64,000 nucleotides of DNA from Kordia aestuariivivens (GTDB lineage Bacteria > Bacteroidota > Bacteroidia > Flavobacteriales > Flavobacteriaceae): the NCBI RefSeq assembly GCF_014397005.1, contig NZ_JACGWS010000012.1:62001-126000 (forward strand), given 5' to 3'. Shown in pieces: positions 1 to 13,600 of the stretch. Position 1 is the stretch's first letter. Each line of letters starts with the position of its first letter. The position numbers and the translations under genes are program-made. Under the pieces are notes generated by a model that was not told the DNA's origin, ran no database searches, and saw only the letters and a program-made list of their open reading frames with translations.

Positions 1-3000
1 AATTCATCCAAAAGTGATTGTGAAATTGTTACTGTTTCAAAATCACTTGGTGTATGCTTAGTTTCGTTGTTTGCTATCTTAGTTTGACAATGTTTTATCA
101 CTTCTGATAAATGCATTTCAAGATTGCGAGCAAATATTTCTGTTTGTTCAAAGCCTAATTTAGTATCAACTCGAAAGCTTAATTTCCCAGCGACAACCAT
201 TCCGTTAATATTGATCAGCGTAGTATCAGCATCATCAGTATGAATAGCCATTCCAGAATTTTCAGATAGTACTTGCCAATATTCATCTTGACTATCAAAC
301 TGACCTAAATAGTTAAAACTGATTCGTGGTAAATTGATCAATTCTTCAGGGAACATTGCACCAAAACCAATTCCTTTGTTTGGAATTGTACGCAGACTTT
401 CTTTGATCGATTTGATGCTTGAAGAAAGATCTTTTTCTAGTTTTAATGCTACAGGATATAAGGTCGTAAACCAACCAACTGTGGAACTGTGATCGATGAT
501 TTCATTTAAGTCTTCTCGTCCATGTCCTTCCAACGTAATGAACTGACTTTTTGAAGCATTCCAATTTTGAAGTGCCAAGCCAAGTGCCGTTAATAATAAA
601 TCGTTTACTTCTGTATGATATGCTTTGTTTGCATTTTGTAATAAGTTGCTCGTTTGTTGATTGGTCAGCATTGCTTTGCTTGTGTGAACTTGTTTTTCTT
701 CAACCTCAGCAGGAGCAATTTTCTTTAATATTTCTTCCCAATATGCTTTTTCTGTTGGATGTTTTTCTTCGTATGTTGAAATTTCCTGAACCCATTGTCG
801 ATAGCTACTTGATTTCTTTTCTAAAGCATTTCCATCGTATAGAGTTTTAAAATCTTCAATCAAAATTCTCCAAGAAACCGTATCAATAATTAAATGATGA
901 AATGCAAAGAATAAGCGTGCACTATTATCTTCATATCCGTCAATATATGCAATTGTCCATAATGGACTTTTGTTTATGTCAAACGTACTTTGTAAAGTCG
1001 TTAATTTTGTTGCGATTTCAGCTTCTGGTTCATTTCCGATAGATAAACATGTAAGCTCAGGAATTTCTATTTCGGATAGATAGCGTTGATTTCGATCTCC
1101 AAATTCAATTCTTAAAATATCATGCTGCGCTACAATTTTTGCGATGACTTTTTGAAGTTTACTTATATCTAATTCTGGAACTTTGATTAGAAAACTTTGA
1201 TTCCAATGATTAAATTTTTCTAACTGATTACGCTCTTTTTTATCAAAAAACCAGTGTTGTACAGGTAGTAAATCAAATTCTCCTTCAAGATTTCCTTGTT
1301 CGGCTGTGATTACAATAGCTGTTGCATCTTCTGCTATAAACTGAGCTAGTTTCGAAATCGTTCGATGATCAAAAATTGCTCTAACACTACAATTGAAACC
1401 TTGTTTTCGTAGCCTTGAACTCAGTTGAATACTTAAGATAGAATCTCCTCCAATTCTAAAGAAATCATCTGATATTCCAATTTTTTCAAGGTTTAATACT
1501 TCTTCCCAAATTTCACAAATCTTGATTTCTAAATCAGTACTTGGTGCTTCATACGAGTTTTCACTTTTAAATTCAGCATCTGGCAATGCTTTACGATCTA
1601 GTTTCCCATTGATTGTTAATGGAAATTTCTCCATCTCAACCAAAATACTTGGCACCATATAATCAGGAAGTTGTATTGATATGTGTGCTAAGAGTTCCTT
1701 TTTAGTTACTGTTCCATCAGAAACATAATAACCAACAAGGTATTTATTACTATTCTTTTCTTTTGCTAAAACACAAGTCTGTTTGATGCCTCCAATTGAA
1801 CTTAATGCATTTTCAATTTCGCCTAATTCAATACGATAGCCTCTGATTTTTACTTGGAAATCGTTTCTTCCCGCATATTCCATATTTCCATCCGGAAGTA
1901 ATCGTACTAAATCTCCTGTTTTGTATAAACGCGTGTATCCTTTGTCAATTTCAGCTTGACTGGCAAATGGATTAGGAATAAATTTCTCAGCCGTAAGTTC
2001 TAGCTGATTTAAGTAACCGCGCGCCAATCCTGCGCCACCAATATGCAGTTCTCCAATTACTCCAATTGGTACTGGCTTATTCGTGGAGTCTAAAACATAA
2101 CTTGATAAATCATCTATCGCTTTTCCAATATTTGAAAACGCTTTTTCATCTTCAAACACTTCTTTATATGTAACATGAACCGTAGTTTCAGTAATACCGT
2201 ACATGTTAATTAGTGTTGTATCTAGCTTGTATTTTCGTTTCGTGTCCCACCAATTGTTCAACAACTTCACATTTAACGCATCACCTCCAAAAATGATGTA
2301 TTTAAACGATAATTCAGAAACATCTTTATGACTTAGATTATCAGCAAAAGTGTAAAAAGCAGTTGGTGTCTGGTTTAAAATTGAGACTTTATTTTTTAGA
2401 CATACATCGATAAAACGAGGAATATCTTTAACCGTTTCATTCGTCGGAATGATGAGTTTTCCGCCATAAAATAATGCGCCCCACATTTCCCAAACGCTAA
2501 AATCGAATATATATGAGTGATATAAAGTCCACGTGTCTTTGTGGCTAAATTCAAATTGATGATCTGTTGTGCTAAATAATCGTTGCACATTTCCATGCGT
2601 CTGCAACACACCTTTCGGATTTCCCGTCGTTCCAGAAGTGTAGATTACATATGCTAAATCGTTTGGTTGATTTTGAATTGGTAGATTAGAAGCATCTAAA
2701 TCCTCATAAGAAATCGCATCAATTGCTAGGACGCTAACAGTTGCCGTTTCTGTAAATCGCTCCACTAAATGTGATTGCGTTAGAATGAGGCTCGCTTTTG
2801 TATCTTCTAAAATATAGTTGGTTCGCTCCGTTGGACATGCTGGATCTATGGGAACATACGCTGCTCCAGCTTTTAGAATTCCTAAAATACCAATCATGGT
2901 TTCTAGGCTTCTGTCTAAACAAAGCGTAATTAAAGTATCTGGTGTAACTTTCGTTTGTGACTGAATATATTTCGCCAATTGATTCGCTTTCGCGTTTAAT

Positions 3001-4643
3001 TCGGCATACGTAAGTGCTTCTTCTTTAAAGATTATTGCAATAGCATTTGGTCTCGATAAAACCTGCGCTTCAAACAGTTCATGAATCGTCTTATCTTTTG
3101 GATATGCTGCTTCCGTAGTATTCCAATCAATAACAATTTGTTGGTATTCTTCTTCCGTTAAAAGTTGATAATCTTTAAGTTTTTTATCTTGTTCATTTAC
3201 CATTTGTTCTAAGACAAGTTGGTAATGCGTAATCATTCTTTTGATTGTAGCTTCTTCATACAGCGACGTTGCAAAGTTAAACGAGCCATGAATTTCTTCT
3301 TGACTGTCATCCATGAAACAACTTAAATCATATTTCGCAATTGCATACGTATCTTTTAATGGCAATGATTTGAATAGATTACACGCCGATTCTCCTCCAA
3401 AAGATTGCACGCCAAACATCGTTTGAAATATTGGGTGGCGAGAAGAATCTTGCGCAACTCCAATTGTTTCTACTATTTTTTCGAATGGAATATCCTGAGA
3501 GCGTTGCGCTTCTATTAAGTTATTTTGAACTTGAGACAACAATTCTACGATTGTGTTTTCTTGATTTAGTTCTTCACGAAGTGCCAAACTATTCACGAAA
3601 AAACCTATTAAATTTTGAATCGTAGCATAGTGTCGGTTCGCAATAGGTGTTCCCAAAATAATGTCATTTTGCCCAGTATATTTACTTAATACGATGTAAA
3701 ATCCAGCTAACAAAGTTGTGTACATTGTACATCCGTGAGTTTTGGATAAACTTCTGAGTTTATTCGACAATTCAGCATTCAAACTAAATAATACATCAGC
3801 GCCTGAATAGTCTATTTGTTTCGGTCTGATTTTGTCTTTAGGCATTCCTAAATGTTCATAACCATCTAGTTTTTCTCGCCAATAATCCTGTTGATTTTTA
3901 AGAAGATCGCCTTGTAAATATTCTCGTTGCCAAATTGAGAAGTCTTTGTATTGAATACTTAATTCAGCTAGCGATTCATTTCTATAGATAGCATCAATTT
4001 CTTTTAATAAAATGTCTTCTGACCAACCATCTGAAGCAATGTGATGAATCGTAATTAACAGTTGTACACTTTCTTCTTGCTGATAGAAATTAACACGAAT
4101 TGGAAATTCCTTTTGCAAGTCAAATGGTGTGTTAATGTCACTTACAATTTGATCTTCAATATTTGTGTTTTCATGCGAGTATTCATGGATCACTAATTCC
4201 TCTTGAAGCACTATTTGAACATAGTTTTCATCTTCTTGTTTAAAGATTGTTCTCAGCACTTCATGACGTTGAATAACTTGCTGAATCGCATCTTTTAATC
4301 GCCCAGCATCCGTATCTTTTTCTAGTTCAACCAATAAAGGAATATGGTACGCATTTGTGCCTTGCTCATATTGTTCAATGAACCATAAACGTTCTTGTGC
4401 AAAGGATAATACGTGTTCCTCAATGGTTTCGACTTTATAAATATAAGGCAGTTTTATTCCGCTTGAAAAAACTTCGTTATACTCCAATATTAAAAGTATC
4501 GATTCTTTATTCGCGCTTAGTTGGCTTAAAAGTCCTTTATTACTAAATGATTTAGGAATTCTAGACTTTAGCTTCCCTTCTTCGGTCCATAAAATGATGC
4601 CCGAATTGTTCGCTTCGTATATAAGTTTTAAAATAGCTGTCAT
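1..4643 (-). CDS. Non-ribosomal peptide synthetase, second subunit (partial, continues past the left edge)
   Basis: About 1547 residues are visible. The first ~55 residues look like a TubC-type beta-hairpin docking domain (MTAILKLIYEANNSGIILW...). Next come a condensation domain (HHIASDGWS near residue 200, LCL type), an adenylation domain (YTSGTTGNPKG; FDFSVWE near 718; NGKLDRKAL near 1011), a carrier domain (GGDSIL near 1066) and an epimerisation domain (HHLIIDTVSW near 1254; FNYLGQFD). The open frame then leads into what should be a DCL condensation domain. The specificity residues read by eye are DFWNIGMVHK, the classical Thr code, so this module should add Thr and epimerise it. The start is fixed by a TAATG overlap with the upstream NRPS stop, implying translational coupling. 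No thioesterase is visible because the gene is cut by the window. The domain order is certain; the substrate is a prediction. Confidence 0.95.
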   Translation of the reverse strand, partial: MTAILKLIYEANNSGIILWTEEGKLKSRIPKSFSNKGLLSQLSANKESILLILEYNEVFSSGIKLPYIYKVETIEEHVLSFAQERLWFIEQYEQGTNAYHIPLLVELEKDTDAGRLKDAIQQVIQRHEVLRTIFKQEDENYVQIVLQEELVIHEYSHENTNIEDQIVSDINTPFDLQKEFPIRVNFYQQEESVQLLITIHHIASDGWSEDILLKEIDAIYRNESLAELSIQYKDFSIWQREYLQGDLLKNQQDYWREKLDGYEHLGMPKDKIRPKQIDYSGADVLFSLNAELSNKLRSLSKTHGCTMYTTLLAGFYIVLSKYTGQNDIILGTPIANRHYATIQNLIGFFVNSLALREELNQENTIVELLSQVQNNLIEAQRSQDIPFEKIVETIGVAQDSSRHPIFQTMFGVQSFGGESACNLFKSLPLKDTYAIAKYDLSCFMDDSQEEIHGSFNFATSLYEEATIKRMITHYQLVLEQMVNEQDKKLKDYQLLTEEEYQQIVIDWNTTEAAYPKDKTIHELFEAQVLSRPNAIAIIFKEEALTYAELNAKANQLAKYIQSQTKVTPDTLITLCLDRSLETMIGILGILKAGAAYVPIDPACPTERTNYILEDTKASLILTQSHLVERFTETATVSVLAIDAISYEDLDASNLPIQNQPNDLAYVIYTSGTTGNPKGVLQTHGNVQRLFSTTDHQFEFSHKDTWTLYHSYIFDFSVWEMWGALFYGGKLIIPTNETVKDIPRFIDVCLKNKVSILNQTPTAFYTFADNLSHKDVSELSFKYIIFGGDALNVKLLNNWWDTKRKYKLDTTLINMYGITETTVHVTYKEVFEDEKAFSNIGKAIDDLSSYVLDSTNKPVPIGVIGELHIGGAGLARGYLNQLELTAEKFIPNPFASQAEIDKGYTRLYKTGDLVRLLPDGNMEYAGRNDFQVKIRGYRIELGEIENALSSIGGIKQTCVLAKEKNSNKYLVGYYVSDGTVTKKELLAHISIQLPDYMVPSILVEMEKFPLTINGKLDRKALPDAEFKSENSYEAPSTDLEIKICEIWEEVLNLEKIGISDDFFRIGGDSILSIQLSSRLRKQGFNCSVRAIFDHRTISKLAQFIAEDATAIVITAEQGNLEGEFDLLPVQHWFFDKKERNQLEKFNHWNQSFLIKVPELDISKLQKVIAKIVAQHDILRIEFGDRNQRYLSEIEIPELTCLSIGNEPEAEIATKLTTLQSTFDINKSPLWTIAYIDGYEDNSARLFFAFHHLIIDTVSWRILIEDFKTLYDGNALEKKSSSYRQWVQEISTYEEKHPTEKAYWEEILKKIAPAEVEEKQVHTSKAMLTNQQTSNLLQNANKAYHTEVNDLLLTALGLALQNWNASKSQFITLEGHGREDLNEIIDHSSTVGWFTTLYPVALKLEKDLSSSIKSIKESLRTIPNKGIGFGAMFPEELINLPRISFNYLGQFDSQDEYWQVLSENSGMAIHTDDADTTLININGMVVAGKLSFRVDTKLGFEQTEIFARNLEMHLSEVIKHCQTKIANNETKHTPSDFETVTISQSLLDE

Positions 4644-7600
4644 TATAATTCCATTTCTATGAATTCTTCTTCATCTTCTGTCATATCAGAAACACGTTCT
4701 AATAGTTCTTGAACCGTTTTATGTTTAAAAACATCCGTGACTTCAATTGATGCATCAAATTCTTTGTTTATTCTGTGTGATAGTTTTATTGCTAAGATTG
4801 AGTTTCCTCCTATTTGAAAGAAATTATCTGTGACACCTACTTTATTCAAGTTTAACACGTCTTGCCAAATTTCACAAACCTTGATTTCTAAATCAGTACT
4901 TGGTGCTTCGTATGAATCTTCATTTGTGAATTCTGCTTCTGGTAATTTTTTCCGATCTAATTTTCCATTGATTGTTAACGGAAACTTCTCTAGTTCCATC
5001 AAAATACTTGGAATCATATAATCAGGAAGTTGCGCCGATACTAGTTTTAAAATGTCTTCTTTAGTGATCGTTCCATCAGAAACATAATACGCAATTAGGT
5101 ATTTATTGTCATTCTTTTCTTTTGCTAAAACACATGTTTGTTTGATTCCTTGAATTGAATTTAAGGTGTTTTCAATTTCGCCTAATTCAATACGATAACC
5201 TCTAATTTTTACCTGGAAATCATTTCTACCCACGTATTCTATATTTCCATCTGGAAGCAATCGTACTAAATCTCCTGTTTTGTATAAACGCGTGTATCCT
5301 TTTTCTTCATCCGATTGATTTGCAAATGGATTTGGAATGAATTTCTCCGCAGTCAATTCAACTTGATTTAAGTATCCGCGAGCCAATCCTGCGCCACCAA
5401 TATGAAGTTCTCCTGCAACTCCAACTGGACAAATATTTAGATTTTTGTCAAGTATATAATGCTTTTTATTGTTTAGTCCTTTTCCTATTGGACTAATATC
5501 ATCGTGCGCTAATTCAGACAGCTTACAAAAAGTTGAATACGTAACCGTTTCCGTCGGTCCATATACATGAAGTAAACTTAATTCAGGATATTTACTTTTA
5601 ACCGTACATATATTTTTATCGTTTGAGTTTTCGCCTCCGAATAGGATTTGATCTAAACCTGATAAAATTTTAATCTTGTTTTCTACGACAGAATTAAATA
5701 ATGCAGTTGTGAAGAAGACCGTGTCTATACTGTTTTGTGTGAATCGATCATATAATAAATCTAAGTTCGTTACATCATTTTTAGCGATCATCACATACTT
5801 TTTCCCTGACAACAAAGGAACAAATGCGTCAAAAATACTTCCGTCAAATACAAAGCTAGATAAACCAGCAACGGATTCAACTCTTGAGTAATCAATGAAA
5901 TTATTGTCAATTGCAAAACTAACCACCGAAGTATGTTCTACCATGACACCTTTTGGATTTCCTGTAGTTCCAGAAGTGTAGATTACATAGGCTAAATCGT
6001 TTGGTTGATTTTGAATCGGCAGATTAGAATCATCTAATTCTTGATAAGAAATCGTATCTATTTCGATCAGACTAACATCTGTAGTTTCTGTAAATCGCTC
6101 CACCAAATGTGACTGCGTTAGAATGAGATCTGTTTTGGTATCGTTTAAGATATAGTTGATTCGCTCCGCTGGATATTCAGGATCTATGGGAACATATGCG
6201 GCTCCTGATTTTAGAATTCCAAAAATACCAATCATGGTTTCTATTCCTCGATCTAAACAAAGTGCAATTAAAGTATCTGATGTAATTTCTGTTTGTGACT
6301 GAATGTATTTTGCCAATTGATTCGCTTTCGCATTCAACTCTTGATAACTCAATTCTACATCGTCATATACTATTGCAGTATTTTCTGGTGTTTTTAAAAC
6401 TTGCGCTTCAAATAGTTCATGAATCGTCTTGTCTTTTGGATAATCTGATTCTGTATTGTTCCAATCAACAACGATTTGTTTGTATTCTTCAGCTGTAATC
6501 GTTGAAAGTTCGGTATGTTTTTTAGCTAAGTTTGGAGTTAATTGATTCAGTAACAATTCCAACTTACTTAGATTAAATTCTGCTTGTGCTGCATCTAAAA
6601 CAGCACGATCTGATTTTATAGTCACAATCAGTTTCTCACCTTCTTCATACGCCATGATTCCAATTGGATAATCCAATTTCTCCACTGCATATTTATATTC
6701 GGCACGCAACTTATCTTCGCCTTGCCCTTTGTCTTCTGGCATTGGATAGTTCTCAAATACGAGCAAACTATGAAACAAGCGTTTCTCGTCTTTTTGCAAG
6801 TCTGCAAGATTCGCAAAACTGTGACTGTTTATGTCCGTAATTTGCTGATGCAAATACTGAATTTGTTCTAAAACCGTATTTTCATTCTCCCAATCTATAA
6901 TTAAAGGCAACGTATTGATGTACAGTCCAACACTATCTTCAATTCCTGAAACTGGAATATCTCTTCCTGAAACCGTTGTTCCAACAATCGTTTGATTGTC
7001 TTTTGTGTATTCTTGAATTAGTTTATGCCATGCAAATTGAACCAACGTATTTAAGGTTAATCCTTCTGTTTTCGTTAGTTTTTTCAAAGCCTGATATTGA
7101 CTTCCCGAAATTTCAACAGCTGTATCAAAAGGATTTTCTAATGACTTCACAACATCCAAATCTTGTTTACAAGATAATAAAGGCGTCAAATCGTTTACCT
7201 GTTCGATTAATTGCGATTTTTCACACCAATAGTTTTCTATCGTATGTTTCTCCTTGAAAAGATACTCTTGCGCTTCTAAATAAGAATTGTCGATGCGAAC
7301 ATGAACTTCTTTCCCTTGTTGGAGTTGTTCGTAATTTTCATGAACTGTATTTAACAAAACAGGTTCGCTCCAACCATCAGAAATACTGTGATGTTCTGAT
7401 TTTAAAATTGTGTAATGTGTGTCTGATTGTTTTATGATATGAAGACGCAACAAACAAGGTTTCCTTAAATCAAATGCAATTTTTCGATCTGCTTCTTGTA
7501 GGTCTACTATTTGTTGTTTTTGTTGTTCTTCTGATAAATGACTGTTATCCGAAACTTCACAAATTAAGTCTGCCTCCGTATATACAATCTGAAGAATTTC

Positions 7601-10600
7601 TTCTTCCCAATTAAATCCTGTTCTTAGAATCGGGTGTTTTTCAACAGCTAATTCCCAGGACTTAATGTAATTTTCTATGTCTAACGTTTGTTTGTAATCA
7701 AACAAAATTTGTACTCTGTATGCATCATCATCTTTCTGACTCAACGCGTGATATACAAATCCTTGCTGTAAACTGTTCGCTGGGTATATTGCTTCTATTT
7801 GTTGATCTTTTTCTAGTTGACCTAATAGATTTTGCGAAATTGTTACCGTTTCAAAATCACTTGGCGTATGCTTTGTTTCGTTGTTTTCTATTTTGGCTTG
7901 ACAATGCTCTATTACTTCTGATAAATACTTCTCAAAGTTACGAGCAAATACTTCTGTTTCTTCCAACCCTAATTTACTGTCTACCTGAAAGCTTAATTTC
8001 CCAGCCACAACCATTCCATTAATATTGATCAATGTAGTATCAGTATTATCCGCATGAATCTCTATTCCTGAATTTTCAGAGACGACTTGCCAATATTCAT
8101 CTTGACTATCAAACTGACCTAAATAGTTAAAGCTAATTCGTGGTAAATTGATCAATTCTTTAGGATACATTGCGCCAAAACCAATTCCTTTGTTCGGAAT
8201 TGTACGCAGACTTTCTTTGATCGATTTGATACTTGAAGAAATATCTTGTTCTAGTTTCAGTTCTACAGGATATAATGTCGTAAACCAACCGACTGTCGAA
8301 CTGTGATCGATGGTTTCATTTACATCTTCTCGCCCGTGACCTTCTAACGTAATGAAGTTCGTTGCTTCTTTATTCCAATTTTGAAGCGTTAAACCAAGCG
8401 CAGTTAGCAATAAATCGTTTACTTCCGTATGATATGCTTTGTTCGCGTTTTGTAATAAGTTGCTCGTTTGCTCCTTCGTCAGTGTTGTTTTGCTTGTTTG
8501 AACCTGCTTTTCTTCAACCTCAGCGTGCACAATTCTTTTTAAGATCTCTTCCCAATATGTTTTTTCTGTTGGATGCTTTTCTTCGTATGTTGAGATTTCA
8601 TTCACCCATTGTCGGTAACTGCTTGATTTCTTTTCTAAAGCATTTCCAAGATATAAAGATTTGAAATCTTCAATTAAGATTCTCCAAGAAACCGTATCGA
8701 TGATTAAATGGTGAAATGCGAAGAATAAGCGGGCACTATTATGTTCATATCCGTCAATATATGCAATCGTCCATAATGGGCTTTTGTGAATATCAAAGGT
8801 ACTTTGCAAAGTCGTTAGTTTTGCTGCGATTTCATCTTCCGTTTCATTTCCAATAGATAAACAAGTAAGCTCAGCAATTTCAATTTCTGATTGATAGCGT
8901 TGATTTCTATCTCCAAATACAATTCTTAACACATCGTGTTGTGCTACAATTTTCGCGATAACTTCTTGAAGTTTGTTTGCATCTAATTCTGGAACCTTCA
9001 CTAAAAAACTTTGGTTCCAATGATTATATTTAGCTAACTGATTGCGTTCTTTTTTATCAAAAAACATTTTTTGTACAGGAAGTAAATCAAATTCACCTTC
9101 AAGGTTTCCTTGTTCGGCAGTGATTTCAATAGTTGTGATATCTTGCGCTATAAAAAGTGCTAATTTCGAAATCGTTCGATGATCAAAAATTGCTCTCACA
9201 CTAAAGTTTAAACCTTGTTTTCGTAGCCTTGAACTCAGTTGAATACTTAAGATAGAATCTCCTCCAATTCTAAAGAAATCATCTGATATTCCAATTTTAT
9301 CAAGGTTTAATACTTCTTGCCAAATTTCACAAATCTTGATTTCTAAATCAGTACTTGGTGCTTCGTATGAATCTTCATTGATAAATTCTGCTTCTGGCAA
9401 TGCTTTGCGATCGAACTTTCCATTGATTGTTAATGGAAACTTCTCTAACTCCATCAAAATACTTGGAAGCATATAATCAGGAAGCTGCGCTGATAGTAAT
9501 TTTAAAATAGCTTTTTCTGTGATTTTTGATTCCGAAGTGAAGTAAGCTATTAAATATTTACTTCCATTTCTTTCTTTAGCTAGTACACAACATTGCTTGA
9601 TTCCTTCAATTGAATTTAGCGCATTTTCAATTTCGCCTAATTCAATACGATAGCCTCTGATTTTTACTTGGAAATCATTTCGACCTACATATTCTATATT
9701 TCCATCTGGAAGTAATCGTACTAAATCTCCCGTTTTGTATAAACGTGTGTATCCTTTTTCTTTATCCGCTTGACTTGCAAATGGATTTGGAATGAATTTC
9801 TCCGCAGTCAATTCAACTTGATTTAAGTATCCGCGAGCTATTCCTGCACCACCAATATGCAATTCTCCTGCCACTCCAATTGGGCAAATATTCAGGTATT
9901 TATCCAGTATGTAATGTTTTTTATTATTCAATCCTTTTCCAATTGGACTCACATCATCGTACTTTAATTGAGATAGATTACAAAAAGTTGAATACGTAAC
10001 CGTTTCCGTTGGCCCATATACATGAAGTAAACTTAATTCAGGATATTTATTTTTAACCGTACATATATTTTTATCGTTTGAGTTTTCGCCTCCGAATAAG
10101 ATTTGATCTAAACCAGATAAAATTTCGATCTTGTTTTCTACGACAGAATTGAATAATGCCGTTGTGAAAAAGACCGTATCTATATTGTTTTGTGTGAATC
10201 GATCATGTAATAAATCTAAATTCGTTACATCATTTTTAGCGATCATCACATATTTTTTCCCTGATAAAAGAGGAACGAGTGCGTCAAAAATACTTCCGTC
10301 AAATACAAAGCTAGATAAACCAGCTACGGATTCAACCCTTGAATAATCCATAAAGTTATTTTCAATCGCAAAACTAACCACCGAAGTATGTTCAACCATG
10401 ACTCCTTTTGGATTTCCTGTGGTTCCAGAAGTGTAGATTACATAGGCTAAATCTTTCGATTTATTTTGAATTGGCAAATTAGAAGCATCTAATTCTTGAT
10501 AAGAAACCGTATCTATTTCGATCAAATTAACGCCTTTAGTTTCTTTGAATTTCTCCACTAAATGTGACTGCGTTAGAATGAGATTCGTTTTGGTATCGTT

Positions 10601-13600
10601 TAAAATATAGTTGATTCGCTCTGCTGGATATTCTGGATCTATGGGAACATATGCTGCTCCAGCTTTTAGAATTCCTAAAATACCGATCATGGTTTCTATT
10701 CCTCTATCTAAACAAAGTGCAATTAAAGTATCCGATGTAACCTCCGTTTGTGCCTGAATGTATTTCGCCAATTGATTCGCTTTCGCGTTCAACTCTTGAT
10801 AACTCAATTGTACATCATTGTATACCAGCGCAGTATTTTCTGGTGTTTTTAAAACTTGCGTTTCAAACAGTTCATGAATCGTCTTGTCTTTTGGATACGC
10901 TGATTCTGTATTGTTCCAGTCAACAACTATTTGTTGATATGCTGCTTCCGTTAATAACTGGTAATCTTTAAGCGCTGTATCTTGTTCATTTACCATTTGC
11001 TCTAAAACCAACTGGTAATGAGTAATCATTCTTGTGATCGTCGCTTCTTCATACAACGAAGTCGCAAAATTAAACGAACCATGAATTTCTTCTTGACCGT
11101 CGTCCATAAAACAACTTAAATCATACTTCGCGATTGCATACGCATCTTTTAATGGTAATGATTTGAATAGATTACATGCCGATTCTCCTCCAAAAGATTG
11201 TACACCAAACATCACTTGAAATATCGGATGGCGTGAAGAATCTTGCGCAACTCCAATCGTTTCTACTATTTTTTCGAATGGAATATCTTGTGAGCGTTGC
11301 GCTTCTATTAAGTTGTTTTGAACTTGAGACAACAATTCTGTGATCGTATTTTCTTGATTTAGTTCTTCACGAAGTGCCAAACTGTTCACGAAGAAACCTA
11401 TTAAATCTTGAATCTCCGAATAGTGTCGGTTCGCAATTGGTGTTCCTAAGATAATGTCATCTTGGCTCGTATATTTATTCAACAATATAAAAAATCCAGA
11501 TACTAGTGTTGTGTACATTGTACAGCCCTGCACTTTAGATAGATTCCTTAGTTTATTAGACAATTCTGCATTTAAACTAAATAATACATCAGCACCTGAA
11601 TAGTCTATTTGTTTCGGTCTGATTTTATCAGTTGGCATTCCTAAAGGTTCATACCCTTCTAATTTTTCTTGCCAATAATCCTGTTGATTTTTAAGAAGAT
11701 CGCCTTGTAAGTATTCTCGTTGCCAAATTGAAAAGTCTTTGTATTGAATACCTAAATTTGGTAACACTTCTCCTTTATAAATAGCATCAATTTCTTTCAG
11801 TAAAATATCTTCTGACCAACCATCTGAAGCAATATGATGAATTGTAATTAGAAGTTGTACTTTATCTTCTTGTTGATAGAAACTAACGCGAATAGGAAGT
11901 TCATTTTGTAAGTCAAATGGTGTGTTGATGTCACGTACTATTTGATCTTCAATGTTTGTGTTTTCATGCAAATATTCATTGATCACCAATTCGTCTTGAA
12001 TCACTACTTGAATGTAATGTTCATCTTCTTGTTTAAAGATTGTTCTCAATATTTCATGACGCTGAATAACTTGTTGAATCGCGCCTTTTAATCGATCTGC
12101 ATCTGTGTCTTTTTCTAGCTCAACCAATAAAGGAATATGATATGCATTGGTTCCTTGCTCGTATTGTTCAATAAACCATAAACGTTCTTGTGCAAACGAT
12201 AATGGATAGCGTTCTAAATTCTGAGTTTGAATTTTTAGTTGTGCTGACGTGTTCGTGCTCAAATATTTAGCAAGACTCGAAATCGTCTTGTATTTTAAGA
12301 TATCAGCAACAACGACAAGAATATTTAACGACTTGCCTATTTTATGAGATAGTTTTATTGCCAAGATAGAGTTTCCTCCTACTCGAAAGAAATTATCTGT
12401 GACGCCAACTTTATCAAGCTTTAATATTTCTTGCCAAATTTTACAGATTCTGATTTCTAAATCAGTACTTGGTGCTTCGTATGAATCTTCATTGGTAAAT
12501 TCAGTATTTGGTAATGCTTTTCGATCTAGTTTCCCATTGATTGTTAATGGAAAATTATCAAGCTCAACCAAAATACTTGGAATCATATATTCTGGTAACT
12601 GCGAAGATACATGCTTCAAGATTGCTTCTTCTGTCAACATTTCGTCAGTTACAAAATAAGCAACTAAGTATTCGTTTCCATTTTTTTCTCTTGCCAAAAC
12701 ACATGCTTGTTTGATTCCTTTTATTGAATTTATTGCATGTTCTATTTCGCCTAATTCAATACGATAGCCTCTGATTTTTACCTGAAAATCATTTCTACCA
12801 ATGTACTCTAAGTTTCCACTTGGAAGCCATTTAACAGTATCTCCTGTTTTGTATAGTCTTGTGTATCCTTTTTTAATTTCAGCTTGACTGGCAAAATAAT
12901 TTGAGATGAATTTCTCTTTGGTAAGTTCTGCTTGATTCAAATATCCACGCGCCAAACCTGCGCCACCAATATGCAATTCTCCCACAACTCCAACCGGAAC
13001 TGGCTTGCTATTTTTTCCTAAAACATATACTTTATAATTATCGTACGGCTTCCCAATACTGTTCGTTCCATCAACATTTAAAATCGTTGTTGTTCCAACA
13101 GTAGCTTCCGTTGGACCATATTCGTCATAGACATTTGAAATGTATTTGTTTAAATATGTCAGTTGATTTGCATCACTTTTTTCTCCACCAATGAAACAGC
13201 TTTTCACGCAATGCGTTATTTCTGCAAAAGGAATTTGAGTTAGGAAAGAAGGTGTCGATTTTATGAAATCAATTTTATGATCGCTTAAGTGTTTTACATA
13301 TTTATTGATTTCTGTGAGTTTCCCTCCATAGATACAAATTCGTTTCCCCATTAGTAAAGGAACAATTGTGGTCGTTACTGACAAGTCAAAAGAAAAATTA
13401 CTCGAATAATCAATATTTTCAATATTTTCAAAACATGTTGCAACAGTTTGCATATAATTACACACCGAAGCATGTTCAATCATGACACCTTTCGGATTTC
13501 CGGTAGTTCCAGAAGTATAGATTACATAGGCTAAATCGTTCAAGTTATTTTGAATCGGTAGATTAGAAGCATCTAATTCTTGATTGGAAATTGAATCTAA

